In this document: positions 26,421-34,615 of the stretch, piece by piece
How positions within the stretch are numbered: position 1 is the stretch's first letter
How the letters are laid out: each line of letters begins with the position of its first letter
Assembly (NCBI RefSeq): GCF_036248275.1
Contig: NZ_CP109181.1
Location: forward strand, 7,502,001-7,566,000
DNA: 64,000 nt
Origin: Streptomyces sp. NBC_01716
Lineage (GTDB): Bacteria; Actinomycetota; Actinomycetes; Streptomycetales; Streptomycetaceae
Direction: 5' to 3'
Translations under genes and position numbers: made by a program
Notes under the pieces: generated by a model
Databases searched by the model: none
Seen by the model: the letters and a program-made list of their open reading frames with translations, nothing else
What the model was told of the DNA's origin: nothing

Positions 26421-27617
26421 TCAGGTCCTGTCGGCTGCCGCCGTCTCCGCTCCCCGCGCGGAGAGGACAGGGGCGGGGGGAGTCCAGCGGCGGTTGCGCG
26501 GGACCTCGGAGGACAGGCCGTAGTCCTTCTTGAGCTGCTCCGGGATGGCGTAGTGCATGACGCGGCCACGCGTCAGGGAGGACAGTTCGAGCACGGTGGT
26601 GAGATGGCCGACGCGGTCCAGGGCCCAGGCCCCGAGCGGTGAGTGGTCCTCGACGGTCTCCAGCAGATTCAGCACCACGGGCACGGCCTTGACGAGGGTG
26701 TCCCAGCGGGTGCGCGGCACCTCCAGCCAGTCGGCGCTCGTGTCCCCGATCAGATGGCGGATGAGCGCGGACACGACGGGGTCGAGAAGGGTGCCGGGCA
26801 CCACTTCCTCGTACAGGTCGATCAACTGCCGTGTGAGATCGGCTCCTTCAGGGCTCGGGCCCATGTGCCGGGTCATGTAGAGGTCCGAGAACCGGCGCGC
26901 CTCGTCCAGGTCGGCGGGTGCGTGCTCCTGGTCGATGCCGAGCATGGCGCCCACCACGCGCCAGGCGTAGAAGTACGACTCCGCCCCGTCCACGCTCATA
27001 TGGATATTGAGGCGATGGAGAGCGTCCAGGACCTGGATCGAGAACATCATCTGCCCGCCGATCATGTCCTCCTGGCAGATCGGTGTCCCCAGACGAGCCA
27101 CGTCCCAGCGCCCCTCGCGCGCGAGATGGTGGCGGATGGACGCGTGCAGGAGCCGGACCTTCTGGGCGGCGGGGATGAAGCGGCTGCCCGCCTCGAAGGC
27201 GTTGGGCTGCATGAGATAGACGGTGAACTGCCCCGTCTCGGCCATCCGCTTGGAGGGGTACTTGAGCGAGTGGGTCGCGAGAAGCAGCTTCGCGATGTGC
27301 GGGACGACGTAACAGGCGGGCATGGAGGCGAAGGACAGCGCGGTGGAGATGTGCACGTTGTTGTCGATGAAGAACAGCCGCGCCTTCTCCATCTCGTCCC
27401 AGTCCACCCAGGCCGGCGGCCCGGAGGTCTGGTGCAGATACTCACGGGCCACTTCCGGGAGCCCGTCGGGGAGTTCCTGCCCGACGGTGGAGACGTACCG
27501 CATCAGGGAGTTGAACTTGCCCACCTCGCCGCGCTCGAAGAGCGTCGCGACGGTGGCGTCGGCCAGCTCGTCGCCCGCCAGGCGCAGGGAGTCGAGGGAG
27601 TGTTCGGTGGAGGCCAC
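26421..27617 (-). CDS. MpaB/latex-clearing-protein type heme oxygenase (DUF2236)
   Basis: A 398-residue, largely helical protein. Conserved parts include MPACYVVPHIAKLLLATHSL, KVRLLHASIRHHLAREGRWD, CQEDMIGGQMMFSIQVLDAL and a C-terminal RGRVMHYAIPEQLKKDYGL. The (R)xxHASIRHHL and xQEDMxG segments correspond to the heme-pocket region of the DUF2236 family, which includes Lcp rubber oxygenase (cleaves poly-cis-isoprene) and fungal MpaB (cleaves a farnesyl chain). It lacks a secretion signal, unlike Lcp. It is downstream of a polyprenyl synthase by 51 bases and probably in its operon, so an isoprenoid substrate is likely (inference). Confidence 0.85.
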   Translation of the reverse strand: MASTEHSLDSLRLAGDELADATVATLFERGEVGKFNSLMRYVSTVGQELPDGLPEVAREYLHQTSGPPAWVDWDEMEKARLFFIDNNVHISTALSFASMPACYVVPHIAKLLLATHSLKYPSKRMAETGQFTVYLMQPNAFEAGSRFIPAAQKVRLLHASIRHHLAREGRWDVARLGTPICQEDMIGGQMMFSIQVLDALHRLNIHMSVDGAESYFYAWRVVGAMLGIDQEHAPADLDEARRFSDLYMTRHMGPSPEGADLTRQLIDLYEEVVPGTLLDPVVSALIRHLIGDTSADWLEVPRTRWDTLVKAVPVVLNLLETVEDHSPLGAWALDRVGHLTTVLELSSLTRGRVMHYAIPEQLKKDYGLSSEVPRNRRWTPPAPVLSARGAETAAADRT

Positions 27618-27668
27618 GGACGAACCTTTCGAGAAGTGGGGGGGGTGGGAACCGGCGGCGGTCGGTGG

Positions 27669-28721
27669 TCAGTCCGGCCGGCTGGTGGCCGCGGTGGCCA
27701 GTTCGGTCAGGGACCGGTAAGCGGTCCGCGGCAGCCCGGCGCCGCCCAGCGCGCCCACGGCGGCCCCGACCCTTTCGCTGATCATGTCCTCGACGCGGTC
27801 GCGCGCGCCCGTGCGCTCCACGACCGCGCGTACGCGTCCCAACTGATCGGCGGTGAGCGTACGGCGACCGAGAAGGCTCCTCAGCTCGCGCCGCTCGGCG
27901 GGTGTGGCCGCCTGTTTGGTGAGGGCGATGAGAGCGGTGGGGCGGGCGGCGGAGACGTCGTCGGTGTTCGACTTGCCCGTGGTCGCGGGGTCGCCGAACA
28001 GGCCGATGAGATCGTCCCGCAGCTGGAAGGCCTCACCCAGCGGGAGGCCGTAGTCGGTGAACACCTCCCGCAGGGCGGGATCGGCGCCGGCGACCGCGGC
28101 ACCGATGTGCAGCGGATGCTCGACGGTGTACTTGGCCGTCTTGTAACGGATCACCTTCAGTGATCGCCGCACGTCGGACTCGCCCTCGGTGTGCAGGAGT
28201 TCCAGCGCCTCCCCGGCGATCAACTCGCGTGCCAGCACCGCCCACAGACCACGGGCCTGGGCCAGATAGGCCGCGGGCAGCCCGCAGCCGGTGAACATCT
28301 GGCCGGCCCACGACATCAGCAGGTCTCCGGCCAGCATCGCCAGCGACCTGGCCCGCTCCCTGCCGCGCGGTCCGTCCGTGAACGCGTCGCGCAGGGACAC
28401 CTGGGCGGTCGGCCGCCCGTGCCGCAGAGTGCTGTCGTCGATGATGTCGTCGTGGACCACGGCGGCGGCGTGGACGAGTTCCATGCTCGCCGCCGCTCGT
28501 ACCATCGCGTCGCTGTCCGGCTGTCCCGCCGAGCGCCAGCCCCAGTAGCAGAAGGCCGAGCGCAGGCGTTTGCCGCGGGCGGTCGCCGCCGTCAGGACGT
28601 CGGCGAGGGGCGCCAGTTGGGGGTCGAGCGCGAGGAGAGACTCGGTCTCCCGCGCCACGAACCGTGTCAGTTCCCGGTCGACGCGGGACTTGAGCGCCGG
28701 CTGTCCGGAGGGCTCAGGCAC
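27669..28721 (-). CDS. Polyprenyl (isoprenyl) diphosphate synthase family protein
   Basis: A 350-residue all-helical prenyl chain elongation enzyme. Key elements are ARGKRLRSAFCYWGW, the first Asp-rich motif VHDDIIDD (about 92-99), the RHG of RHGRPTAQV, KYTVEHPLHIG, and the second Asp-rich motif QLRDDLIGLFGD. The second motif is DDLIG rather than DDxxD, as in many actinomycete members. It condenses isopentenyl diphosphate onto an allylic diphosphate; product length cannot be predicted safely. The GTG start at 28721 overlaps the stop of the upstream small gene by 8 bases. Confidence 0.92.
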   Translation of the reverse strand: MPEPSGQPALKSRVDRELTRFVARETESLLALDPQLAPLADVLTAATARGKRLRSAFCYWGWRSAGQPDSDAMVRAAASMELVHAAAVVHDDIIDDSTLRHGRPTAQVSLRDAFTDGPRGRERARSLAMLAGDLLMSWAGQMFTGCGLPAAYLAQARGLWAVLARELIAGEALELLHTEGESDVRRSLKVIRYKTAKYTVEHPLHIGAAVAGADPALREVFTDYGLPLGEAFQLRDDLIGLFGDPATTGKSNTDDVSAARPTALIALTKQAATPAERRELRSLLGRRTLTADQLGRVRAVVERTGARDRVEDMISERVGAAVGALGGAGLPRTAYRSLTELATAATSRPD

Positions 28722-29097
28722 CGGTGCCGCCGGCGGCGGCCCGGAGCTGTGCGTGACGGGCGAGGACTTCCATGTGCGCCTCGCGCCGGGTGCCGAAGAG
28801 GCCGTCCGAGAAGCCGCCGGGGAGGCCGGAGCCCGTGCCCGTTCCGCCCGCGCCGAGGCGGTCGACGGCCAGCCGGCCGCGTGCCTGGAGGTCCCGCCGG
28901 CCCTGCGCCGCGAGCGAGCCGACGTCCGAGCGGCCCACCAGAGCGTGTACGGCCTTCAGCGCGGAACCGCAGGTGCTGAGCGCCAGATCCGCCAGACCGG
29001 CGAGCAGGAGGACCGGATCGCCGCCGCTGTCGCCTTCTTCACGGCCGTCCTCCTGACGGACCTCATGGACGTCTTTCGGTGCGCGCACGGTCCCCAC
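28714..29097 (-). CDS. Small hypothetical protein at the head of the polyprenyl synthase operon
   Basis: A 127-residue soluble protein with VLLLAGLADLALSTCGSALK, VHALVGRSDVGSLAAQGRRD and LQARGRLAVDRLG, an amphipathic helical core, and a Gly-rich tail. It overlaps the polyprenyl synthase start by 8 bases, which argues for coupled translation. I recall similar small helical proteins next to polyprenyl synthases in streptomycetes, but no function is assigned. The annotated start at 29097 is uncertain; several in-frame GTG/ATG codons follow within 20 codons. Confidence 0.6.
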   Translation of the reverse strand: MGTVRAPKDVHEVRQEDGREEGDSGGDPVLLLAGLADLALSTCGSALKAVHALVGRSDVGSLAAQGRRDLQARGRLAVDRLGAGGTGTGSGLPGGFSDGLFGTRREAHMEVLARHAQLRAAAGGTGA

Positions 29098-29245
29098 CCC
29101 TCTGCCCGTGGCAGGTCACGTGCGTGCCCGCCCCTGACAGCAGAGTGCCTGGCGGCCGGCGCCGGTACGCGCCGGATACCCCATCAAGTGATCACCCGTT
29201 CAGGTGTACGGCAGGCCGGTGCCGCCCAGCCCGATACCGCCGGTG

Positions 29246-30997
29246 TCAGCCCACGTACGGGTCGGGTACGTCGCCGGGGCGGGCGAGGAAGGCGAAGTCG
29301 CACCCCGTGTCGGCCTGGGTGATCTGGTCCTCGTAGAGGGCGCCGTAGCCGCGCGGGTAACGGGCGGGCGGCGGGCTCCAGTCGGCGCGGCGGCGCGTCA
29401 ACTCCTCGTCGTCCACATGGAGATGGAGGCTGCGCGCCCCGACGTCGAGGGTGATGAGGTCACCGGTACGGACGAGGGCGAGCGGCCCGCCGACGTACGA
29501 CTCGGGCGCGATGTGCAGCACGCACGCGCCGTAACTCGTGCCGCTCATACGGGCGTCGGAGAGCCGGACCATGTCCCGTACGCCTTGCTTCAGCAGATAG
29601 TCGGGGAGGGGGAGCATGCCGTACTCGGGCATACCGGGGCCGCCCCTGGGACCGGCGTTGCGCAGGACCAGCACATGGTCCGCGGTGAGGGCGAGTGCCG
29701 GGTCGTTGATGGTGCGCTGCAGTTCGCGGTAGTCGTCGAAGACGACGGCGGGCCCGGTGTGGCGGAGCAGCCGGGGCTCGGCGGCTATGTGCTTGATGAC
29801 GGCGCCGTCCGGGCAGAGGTTGCCGTGCAGCACGGCGACCCCGCCTTCGCCGGCGAGGGGGTTGTCGCGTGCGCGGATGACGTCGTCGTTGTGCACCAGC
29901 GCGCCGGCGAGCTGTTCGCGCAGGGTGTCGTGCGCGACGGTGGGGCGATCCAGATGCAGTACGTCGGTGAGCCGGGACAGGAAGCCCGGCAGCCCGCCGG
30001 CGAAGTGGAAGTCCTCCATCAAGTACCGGCCCCCGGGACGGAGGTTGGCGAGTACGGGCACGGTGCGGGCGACGCGGTCGAAGTCGTCGAGGGTGAGGGA
30101 GATACCGGAGCGGCCGGCCATCGCGATCAGATGGATGACGGCGTTGGTGGAGCCGCCGAGCGCGAGGACCGTGGCGACGGCGTCCTCGTACGCGGCGGGG
30201 GTGAGGATCTTCGAGAGCCGCAGGTCCCGCCTGACGAGGTCCACGGCGCGCCGTCCGGACTCGGCCGCCATCCGTTCGTGGCCGGAGTCGACGGCCGGGA
30301 TCGAGGAGGCTCCCGGGACGGTGACTCCCAGCGCCTCGGCGGCGGCGGTCAGGGTCGACGCGGTGCCCATGGTCATGCAGTGGCCGGGGGAGCGGGCGAG
30401 ACCGCTCTCCAGTTCGGCCAGCTCGCTGTCGCCGATGAGTCCGGCGCGCCTGTCGTCCCAGTACTTCCACATGTCGGTGCCGGATCCGAGGACTTCGTCG
30501 CGCCAGTGTCCTGGGAGCATCGGCCCGGCCGGTACGAACAGGGCCGGCAGGTCCACGGACGCGGCGCCCATCAGCAGCGCCGGTGTCGTCTTGTCGCAGC
30601 CGCCCATCAGGACGGCGCCGTCGACGGGGTAGGAGCGGAGCAGTTCCTCGGTCTCCATCGCCAGCATGTTGCGGTAGAGCATGGGCGTCGGCTTCTGGAA
30701 CGTCTCGGAGAGCGTCGACACCGGGAATTCCAGCGGGAATCCGCCCGCCTGCCAGACGCCGCGCTTGACGGCCTGGGCGCGTTCGCGCAGATGGACATGG
30801 CAGGGGTTGATGTCGGACCAGGTGTTGAGGATCGCGATGACCGGCTTGCCGAGGTGCTCCTCGGGGAGGTAGCCGAGCTGGCGGGTGCGGGCGCGGTGGC
30901 TGAAGGAGCGCAGGCCGGAGGAGATGCCGCTGCCGTACCACTGGTGGCTGCGCAGGTCCTCGGGGGCGAGGGGGGCGTCGTTCTCGCGGGCCGTCAT
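29246..30997 (-). CDS. IlvD/Edd family dehydratase, sugar-acid (aldonate) dehydratase type
   Basis: A 583-residue enzyme. The iron-sulfur ligands are in NTWSDINPCHVH, GGCDKTTPA and PGHCMTMGTAST; other motifs are GGSTNAVIHLIAMAGR, DARMSGTSYG and the C-terminal PPPARYPRGYGALYEDQI. The last features and the DapA-family neighbour place it with pentonate/hexonate dehydratases (L-arabinonate, D-xylonate, gluconate types) rather than the branched-chain IlvD. It removes water from an aldonate to give a 2-keto-3-deoxy acid. Its ATG overlaps the stop of the upstream dapA-like gene (GTGA-type). Substrate identity is not determined. Confidence 0.88.
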   Translation of the reverse strand: MTARENDAPLAPEDLRSHQWYGSGISSGLRSFSHRARTRQLGYLPEEHLGKPVIAILNTWSDINPCHVHLRERAQAVKRGVWQAGGFPLEFPVSTLSETFQKPTPMLYRNMLAMETEELLRSYPVDGAVLMGGCDKTTPALLMGAASVDLPALFVPAGPMLPGHWRDEVLGSGTDMWKYWDDRRAGLIGDSELAELESGLARSPGHCMTMGTASTLTAAAEALGVTVPGASSIPAVDSGHERMAAESGRRAVDLVRRDLRLSKILTPAAYEDAVATVLALGGSTNAVIHLIAMAGRSGISLTLDDFDRVARTVPVLANLRPGGRYLMEDFHFAGGLPGFLSRLTDVLHLDRPTVAHDTLREQLAGALVHNDDVIRARDNPLAGEGGVAVLHGNLCPDGAVIKHIAAEPRLLRHTGPAVVFDDYRELQRTINDPALALTADHVLVLRNAGPRGGPGMPEYGMLPLPDYLLKQGVRDMVRLSDARMSGTSYGACVLHIAPESYVGGPLALVRTGDLITLDVGARSLHLHVDDEELTRRRADWSPPPARYPRGYGALYEDQITQADTGCDFAFLARPGDVPDPYVG

Positions 30998-31905
30998 GCG
31001 GGCCAGCCGGCGATGAGGCCGGCGACCTCCGCGCGTACCGGCTCCGGCAGTACGTGGCTCGGCGGACGTACGTCGCGCCGGCAGAGCCCCAGCGCGGCCA
31101 GTGCTTCCTTGACGACCGTCACGTTGTCGGCGGACTGCCGCGCCGCGCGCAGTTCCTCGAAGGGCCGGATTCTCTCGAAGACCTTCATGGCGGAGCCGTA
31201 GTTCCCGGCGCGCAGGGCCGCCAGCATCCCCAGCGAGAGCGCGGGCGCGACATTGACGAGGCCCGAGGTGAAGCCGGTGGCGCCGCCCGCGAAGTACGAG
31301 GGCGCGTACATCTCGGCGAGGCCCGCCACCCAGACGAAGCGCTCCAGGCCCGCGTCACGCGCGAAGGCGGCGAAGCGGGCGGCGTCCGGTACGGCGTACT
31401 TCACGCCGATGACGTTGGGGCACAACTCGCCCAGTTCGGCGAGGGTTTCACCCCGTACCCGTGGATCGCGGACGTACGGGACGACTCCCAGCTCCGGCAC
31501 GGCTTCGGCGATGGAGCGGTGGTAGTCGATCCAGCCTTCCTGGGAGACGTACGGATGCACCGGCTGATGGACCATCACCATCGCGGCACCGGCCCGGCGG
31601 GCGTGCTCCGCCGCGGCCACGGCGGTCGGCACCTCAAGTCCGACGCCGGCCAGGACCGAAGCCCGGCCGGCTGCATCCTCGACGGTCAGCTCGGTGACGG
31701 TCCGGCGCTCGCCGGGAGTGAGGGCGTAGTACTCACCGGTGTTGCCGTTGGGGGTGAGCGTGCGTACGCCGCCGTCGATCAGCCTCCTCAGGAGGGCGCG
31801 GTGGGCCTTGGTGTCGAGGGTGCCGTCGGCGGTGAACGGTGTGACGGGGATCGCCACGACGTCGGCGAGCGCGTCGCGCGCCGCGTCGGGACCCGGGTCG
31901 GTCAT
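30994..31905 (-). CDS. Dihydrodipicolinate synthase/N-acetylneuraminate lyase family aldolase
   Basis: A 303-residue TIM-barrel Schiff-base enzyme. It has GNTGEYYALTPGERR (GNTGE loop and Tyr), the conserved MVHQPVHPYVSQEGWIDYHR region, YVRDPRV and the lysine-bearing NVIGVKYAVPD. Next to an aldonate dehydratase it probably acts on the resulting 2-keto-3-deoxy sugar acid as an aldolase or as a dehydratase to a 2-ketoglutarate semialdehyde type product. It overlaps both neighbours by 4 bases, so the three genes form one operon starting with the GntR regulator. Confidence 0.9.
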   Translation of the reverse strand: MTDPGPDAARDALADVVAIPVTPFTADGTLDTKAHRALLRRLIDGGVRTLTPNGNTGEYYALTPGERRTVTELTVEDAAGRASVLAGVGLEVPTAVAAAEHARRAGAAMVMVHQPVHPYVSQEGWIDYHRSIAEAVPELGVVPYVRDPRVRGETLAELGELCPNVIGVKYAVPDAARFAAFARDAGLERFVWVAGLAEMYAPSYFAGGATGFTSGLVNVAPALSLGMLAALRAGNYGSAMKVFERIRPFEELRAARQSADNVTVVKEALAALGLCRRDVRPPSHVLPEPVRAEVAGLIAGWPA

Positions 31906-32546
31906 AGGTGGTCTCCCTCGGGGAACGCCCTCCGTACGAAGGACGCGATGTGGTCGTGCAGGGCGCGCGCGGCCCCGGCGCCGTCGCCGGCCCGCGCGAG
32001 ACGCAGGATCTCCCGGTGCTCGCCGGCCTCCCGCTCCCAGGACGGCTGGGCGGCCCAGGCGACGGTGGACACGAGAGCGGCCTGGTCACGTACCTCGTCG
32101 AGCATCCGGACCAACAGCGGGTTGCCGCACGAGACATACAGCTCACGGTGGAACTCCCGGTTGGCGAGGGACCGTTCGGCCCGGTCCACCGCCGCGTCGG
32201 CCCTGACCAGGGCGTCCCGGGCGCCATCCAGCGGGACGTGCCGGGCGAGCGAGCGCCGCAGCGCCTCCGGCTCCAGCAACAGCCGTACGTCGTAGACCTC
32301 ATGGGCCATGGCCGCGTCCACGGCACGCACGGTGACACCCTTGAACTGGCTCATCACGACGAGCCCGGTACCGGCGAGTGTCTTGAGCGCCTCACGCACC
32401 GGAGTCTTCGACACCCCGAACCGGGCGGCGAGTTCGGTCTCGACGAGGGCCTGACCGGGGGACAGGTCACCGGTGAGGATGCCGCGTTTGACCGCTTCCA
32501 GAACGAACTGGGTGCGGGAGGGAATCGGACTCGGAGCGAAGGCCAT
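31902..32546 (-). CDS. GntR family regulator (FCD/FadR subfamily) of the sugar-acid operon
   Basis: A 214-residue regulator. The winged helix spans about 10-75 (QFVLEAVKRGILTGDLSPGQ, ARFGVSKTPVREALKTLAG). The FCD effector domain follows, with YDVRLLLEPEALRRSLARH, NREFHRELYVSCGNPLLVRM and AGEHREILRLARAGDG, including the Asp/His residues that hold a metal and the ligand. ATG 32546 is chosen because GAGGTGAGAG lies about 10 bases upstream; GTG 32561 lacks spacing. First gene of the operon, it probably senses a sugar acid and represses through the site at 32572-32588. Confidence 0.9.
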   Translation of the reverse strand: MAFAPSPIPSRTQFVLEAVKRGILTGDLSPGQALVETELAARFGVSKTPVREALKTLAGTGLVVMSQFKGVTVRAVDAAMAHEVYDVRLLLEPEALRRSLARHVPLDGARDALVRADAAVDRAERSLANREFHRELYVSCGNPLLVRMLDEVRDQAALVSTVAWAAQPSWEREAGEHREILRLARAGDGAGAARALHDHIASFVRRAFPEGDHL

Positions 32547-32571
32547 GGGCGCTGCTCTCACCTCTCGCGTC

Positions 32572-32588
32572 TCATATACGACGTATGA
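32572..32588 (-). promoter_or_regulatory. Putative GntR operator over the operon promoter
   Basis: TCATATACGACGTATGA contains ATACGACGTAT (32576-32586), symmetric apart from its centre, and overlaps TATATG, a likely -10 on the minus strand. A second half site, TACGACG, lies about 10 bases further upstream (32591-32597). It sits 26 bases before the GntR start. Confidence 0.6.
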
Positions 32589-32688
32589 AGTACGACGCGA
32601 TGAAGTTAGGACGGCTCTGACGCTTCGTCAATGGCCCTGACCACCTCGCCGACTCGCCGCACCATCTGGCCGGGCTTGCCGCGTCGGA

Positions 32689-32755
32689 CCCCCGGGCCTG
32701 AACGCCCCGGGGGCGGCTCCGGTCGCGGAGGACCCGGCTCGGCCGGCCGCGGGTC
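32689..32755 (-). terminator. Double hairpin terminator at the end of the 32756-42144 operon
   Basis: Directly after the stop at 32756 lies GACCCG (32731-32736) paired with CGGGTC (32750-32755), and beyond it a stronger stem CCCCCGGG (32689-32696) with CCCGGGGG (32706-32713). No T run. Together they should stop readthrough into the GntR promoter region. Confidence 0.6.
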
Positions 32756-34615
32756 TCAGGCGTTCAGGGTGATGTCCGAGGCCGGGACCGCACAGCACAT
32801 CAGTGCCTGGCCCGGACCGACGGGGGTGGCGGGAGTGAGGAGGTGTGCCGTGTCGCCCTTCACCGGTTGGCGGCAGGTGCCGCACGCGCCGGCGCGGCAG
32901 GCGGCGGGCAGGCGGAGGCCGGCGGCTTCGGCGAGGTCCAGCAGCGTTCCGTCCTCGGGCGTCCAACGGGCCTCGACGCCGCTGGTGGCGAACCGTACGG
33001 TGAACGGCCCAGGCGAGGGCGGCGGCAGGTCGGTGAGGGGGGCCGCCACCGGTGAGAAGAACGGCTCGTCCGTGACGGACTCCTCGGGCAGCCCGGCCCC
33101 GCGCAGCGCGATACGTACCGCTTGTACGAAGGGGGCAGGCCCGCAGAGGTAGGCCTCGGTCAGCGGGTCCGCCACCAGGCGCCCCAACTCCTCGGCGGTG
33201 GGGCGTCCTTGGCGGGCTTCCGGCGGCAACGGCCCCTCGGGCGCGGTGAGATACAGACGGGCCCGCGTGTTCGGGAGCCGGTCCGCCAGCGCGGTGATCT
33301 CCTCCCACAGCGGTGTCTCGCGCGCGGTCCGGGCCACGTTCACCACCGTGACCGGCCGCTCCGGAGCCGTCGCCGCGACGGACCGCAGCAGCGGGAGGAC
33401 GGGGGTGATCCCGATCCCGGCGGCCATCAGCAACAGGGGGCGTTCCGGGTCCCGCGAGATCAGCGGGGTGCCGTAGGGGCCGGAGATCAACAGCTTGTCG
33501 CCGGGGCGCAGTTCATGGAGCAGCGAGGAGACGCGGCCCCCGTCGAGGCGCTTCACGCTGACGCTCAGCTCCCCCGGGGCGGCGCCGGTGATCGTGTAGC
33601 AACGCCAGAGCGGCCCCTGCCCGTCGCTCGTGTGCACGCGCAGATGCTGCCCCGGCGCGCAGATGACGTCCGCCGGATCGCGCAGCCGGAGCGTGGCGAC
33701 GCTCGGGCTGCGCGGCAGCCGGCCGGCCACGGTGGCGTAGCGCGGCCGGTCCGGGGCGGCGGCGGGCAGCAGGGCGCGGGCGACCCGTGTGCCGGTGTCG
33801 GCGAGCCGGTCGCCGACGGCGACCGGTCCGCCGCCGACCACGCGTGCGTAGACCCCGCAGTACAGATGGCCGAAGCGGGAGGCGAGCAGCACCGGCACGT
33901 TGAGGTCGCGGGCGGCACTGTCCGGGTTGACCGTGGTCGCCCGGCAGCGTTCGGTGGCCTGGACGATCTCCAATTCGGCGTCGCCCAGCCGTACACGCCG
34001 TCCCACCAGGTCCAGCTCCCGCCAGGCGCCGAGCCCGGCGACGTAGAGATTGGCCCGGAAGCGGCTGGGGTCGAGCGGCACGTCGCCCGCAGCGGCCAGC
34101 GCGTCGAGCGTGTCCAGATTGACGAGCGAGACGGCGGCCTTCGGCCAGTCCCACAGCGGCACCCCGGTCGACTCGACCGTCACGGGACCGAGCGGGCCGG
34201 CCGGGAACCAGTCGCGCAGCGTCCGGCCCGCCCGCGCCACGTCGGCCGGGCGGGGCCGGCCCGCGTCCAGCCGTACGACGACGACCTCGCCCTGCGGTGA
34301 GCCGATCCGCAGCTCACCCGCGCTCTCGTCGAGCGTCAGCCGGTGGCGCGCGAGCGTGGCGTTCTTGACGAGCCGCAGGAACGCCTCGCTCGGCACCCAT
34401 TCGGCCCCTGTGGCGGCGGCCACGGAACCGTTGCTCAGCGCGAGGATCCGGTCCAGGGGCAGCCCGGCGCCGGGGGTGAGCGTCACCTGGTCGAGCGGCT
34501 GGCCATTCATGCCCTTGACCGGGTAGCGGACGATGCGGGTGACACGGGCGAGCGGGGCGCCGACCAGTGGGGCGCGGCCGAGCGGGGCGTACGACGGCGC
34601 GGGAGCCCGACTCAC
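32756..34615 (-). CDS. MOSC domain / FAD-NAD reductase / 2Fe-2S ferredoxin fusion protein
   Basis: A 619-residue three-part oxidoreductase. Residues ~15-260 are the MOSC N-terminal barrel and MOSC domain (RYPVKGMNGQPLDQVTLTPG, ERCRATTVNPDSAARDLNVP). Residues ~290-510 are a ferredoxin-reductase-type FAD/NAD module (LRVHTSDGQ, GPYGTPLI, LLMAAGIGITPVLPLLRS, YLCGPAPFVQAVR). Residues ~530-619 are a plant-type 2Fe-2S domain with CRAGACGTC and a fourth Cys in ALMCCAV. It resembles YcbX-like molybdenum N-hydroxylated-compound reductases fused to their electron donor. Its GTG overlaps the upstream C45 gene by 4 bases, so it is last in the transporter operon. Substrate unknown; reduction of an N-oxidised compound is inference. 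Confidence 0.87.
   Translation of the reverse strand: MSRAPAPSYAPLGRAPLVGAPLARVTRIVRYPVKGMNGQPLDQVTLTPGAGLPLDRILALSNGSVAAATGAEWVPSEAFLRLVKNATLARHRLTLDESAGELRIGSPQGEVVVVRLDAGRPRPADVARAGRTLRDWFPAGPLGPVTVESTGVPLWDWPKAAVSLVNLDTLDALAAAGDVPLDPSRFRANLYVAGLGAWRELDLVGRRVRLGDAELEIVQATERCRATTVNPDSAARDLNVPVLLASRFGHLYCGVYARVVGGGPVAVGDRLADTGTRVARALLPAAAPDRPRYATVAGRLPRSPSVATLRLRDPADVICAPGQHLRVHTSDGQGPLWRCYTITGAAPGELSVSVKRLDGGRVSSLLHELRPGDKLLISGPYGTPLISRDPERPLLLMAAGIGITPVLPLLRSVAATAPERPVTVVNVARTARETPLWEEITALADRLPNTRARLYLTAPEGPLPPEARQGRPTAEELGRLVADPLTEAYLCGPAPFVQAVRIALRGAGLPEESVTDEPFFSPVAAPLTDLPPPSPGPFTVRFATSGVEARWTPEDGTLLDLAEAAGLRLPAACRAGACGTCRQPVKGDTAHLLTPATPVGPGQALMCCAVPASDITLNA

Noticed and set aside
29150-29245. 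GGGTAT on the minus strand (near 29180) as a stress sigma factor (SigB-like) promoter
   Set aside because: No GTTT-like -35 was found at 14-16 bases, so only half of the expected signal is present.
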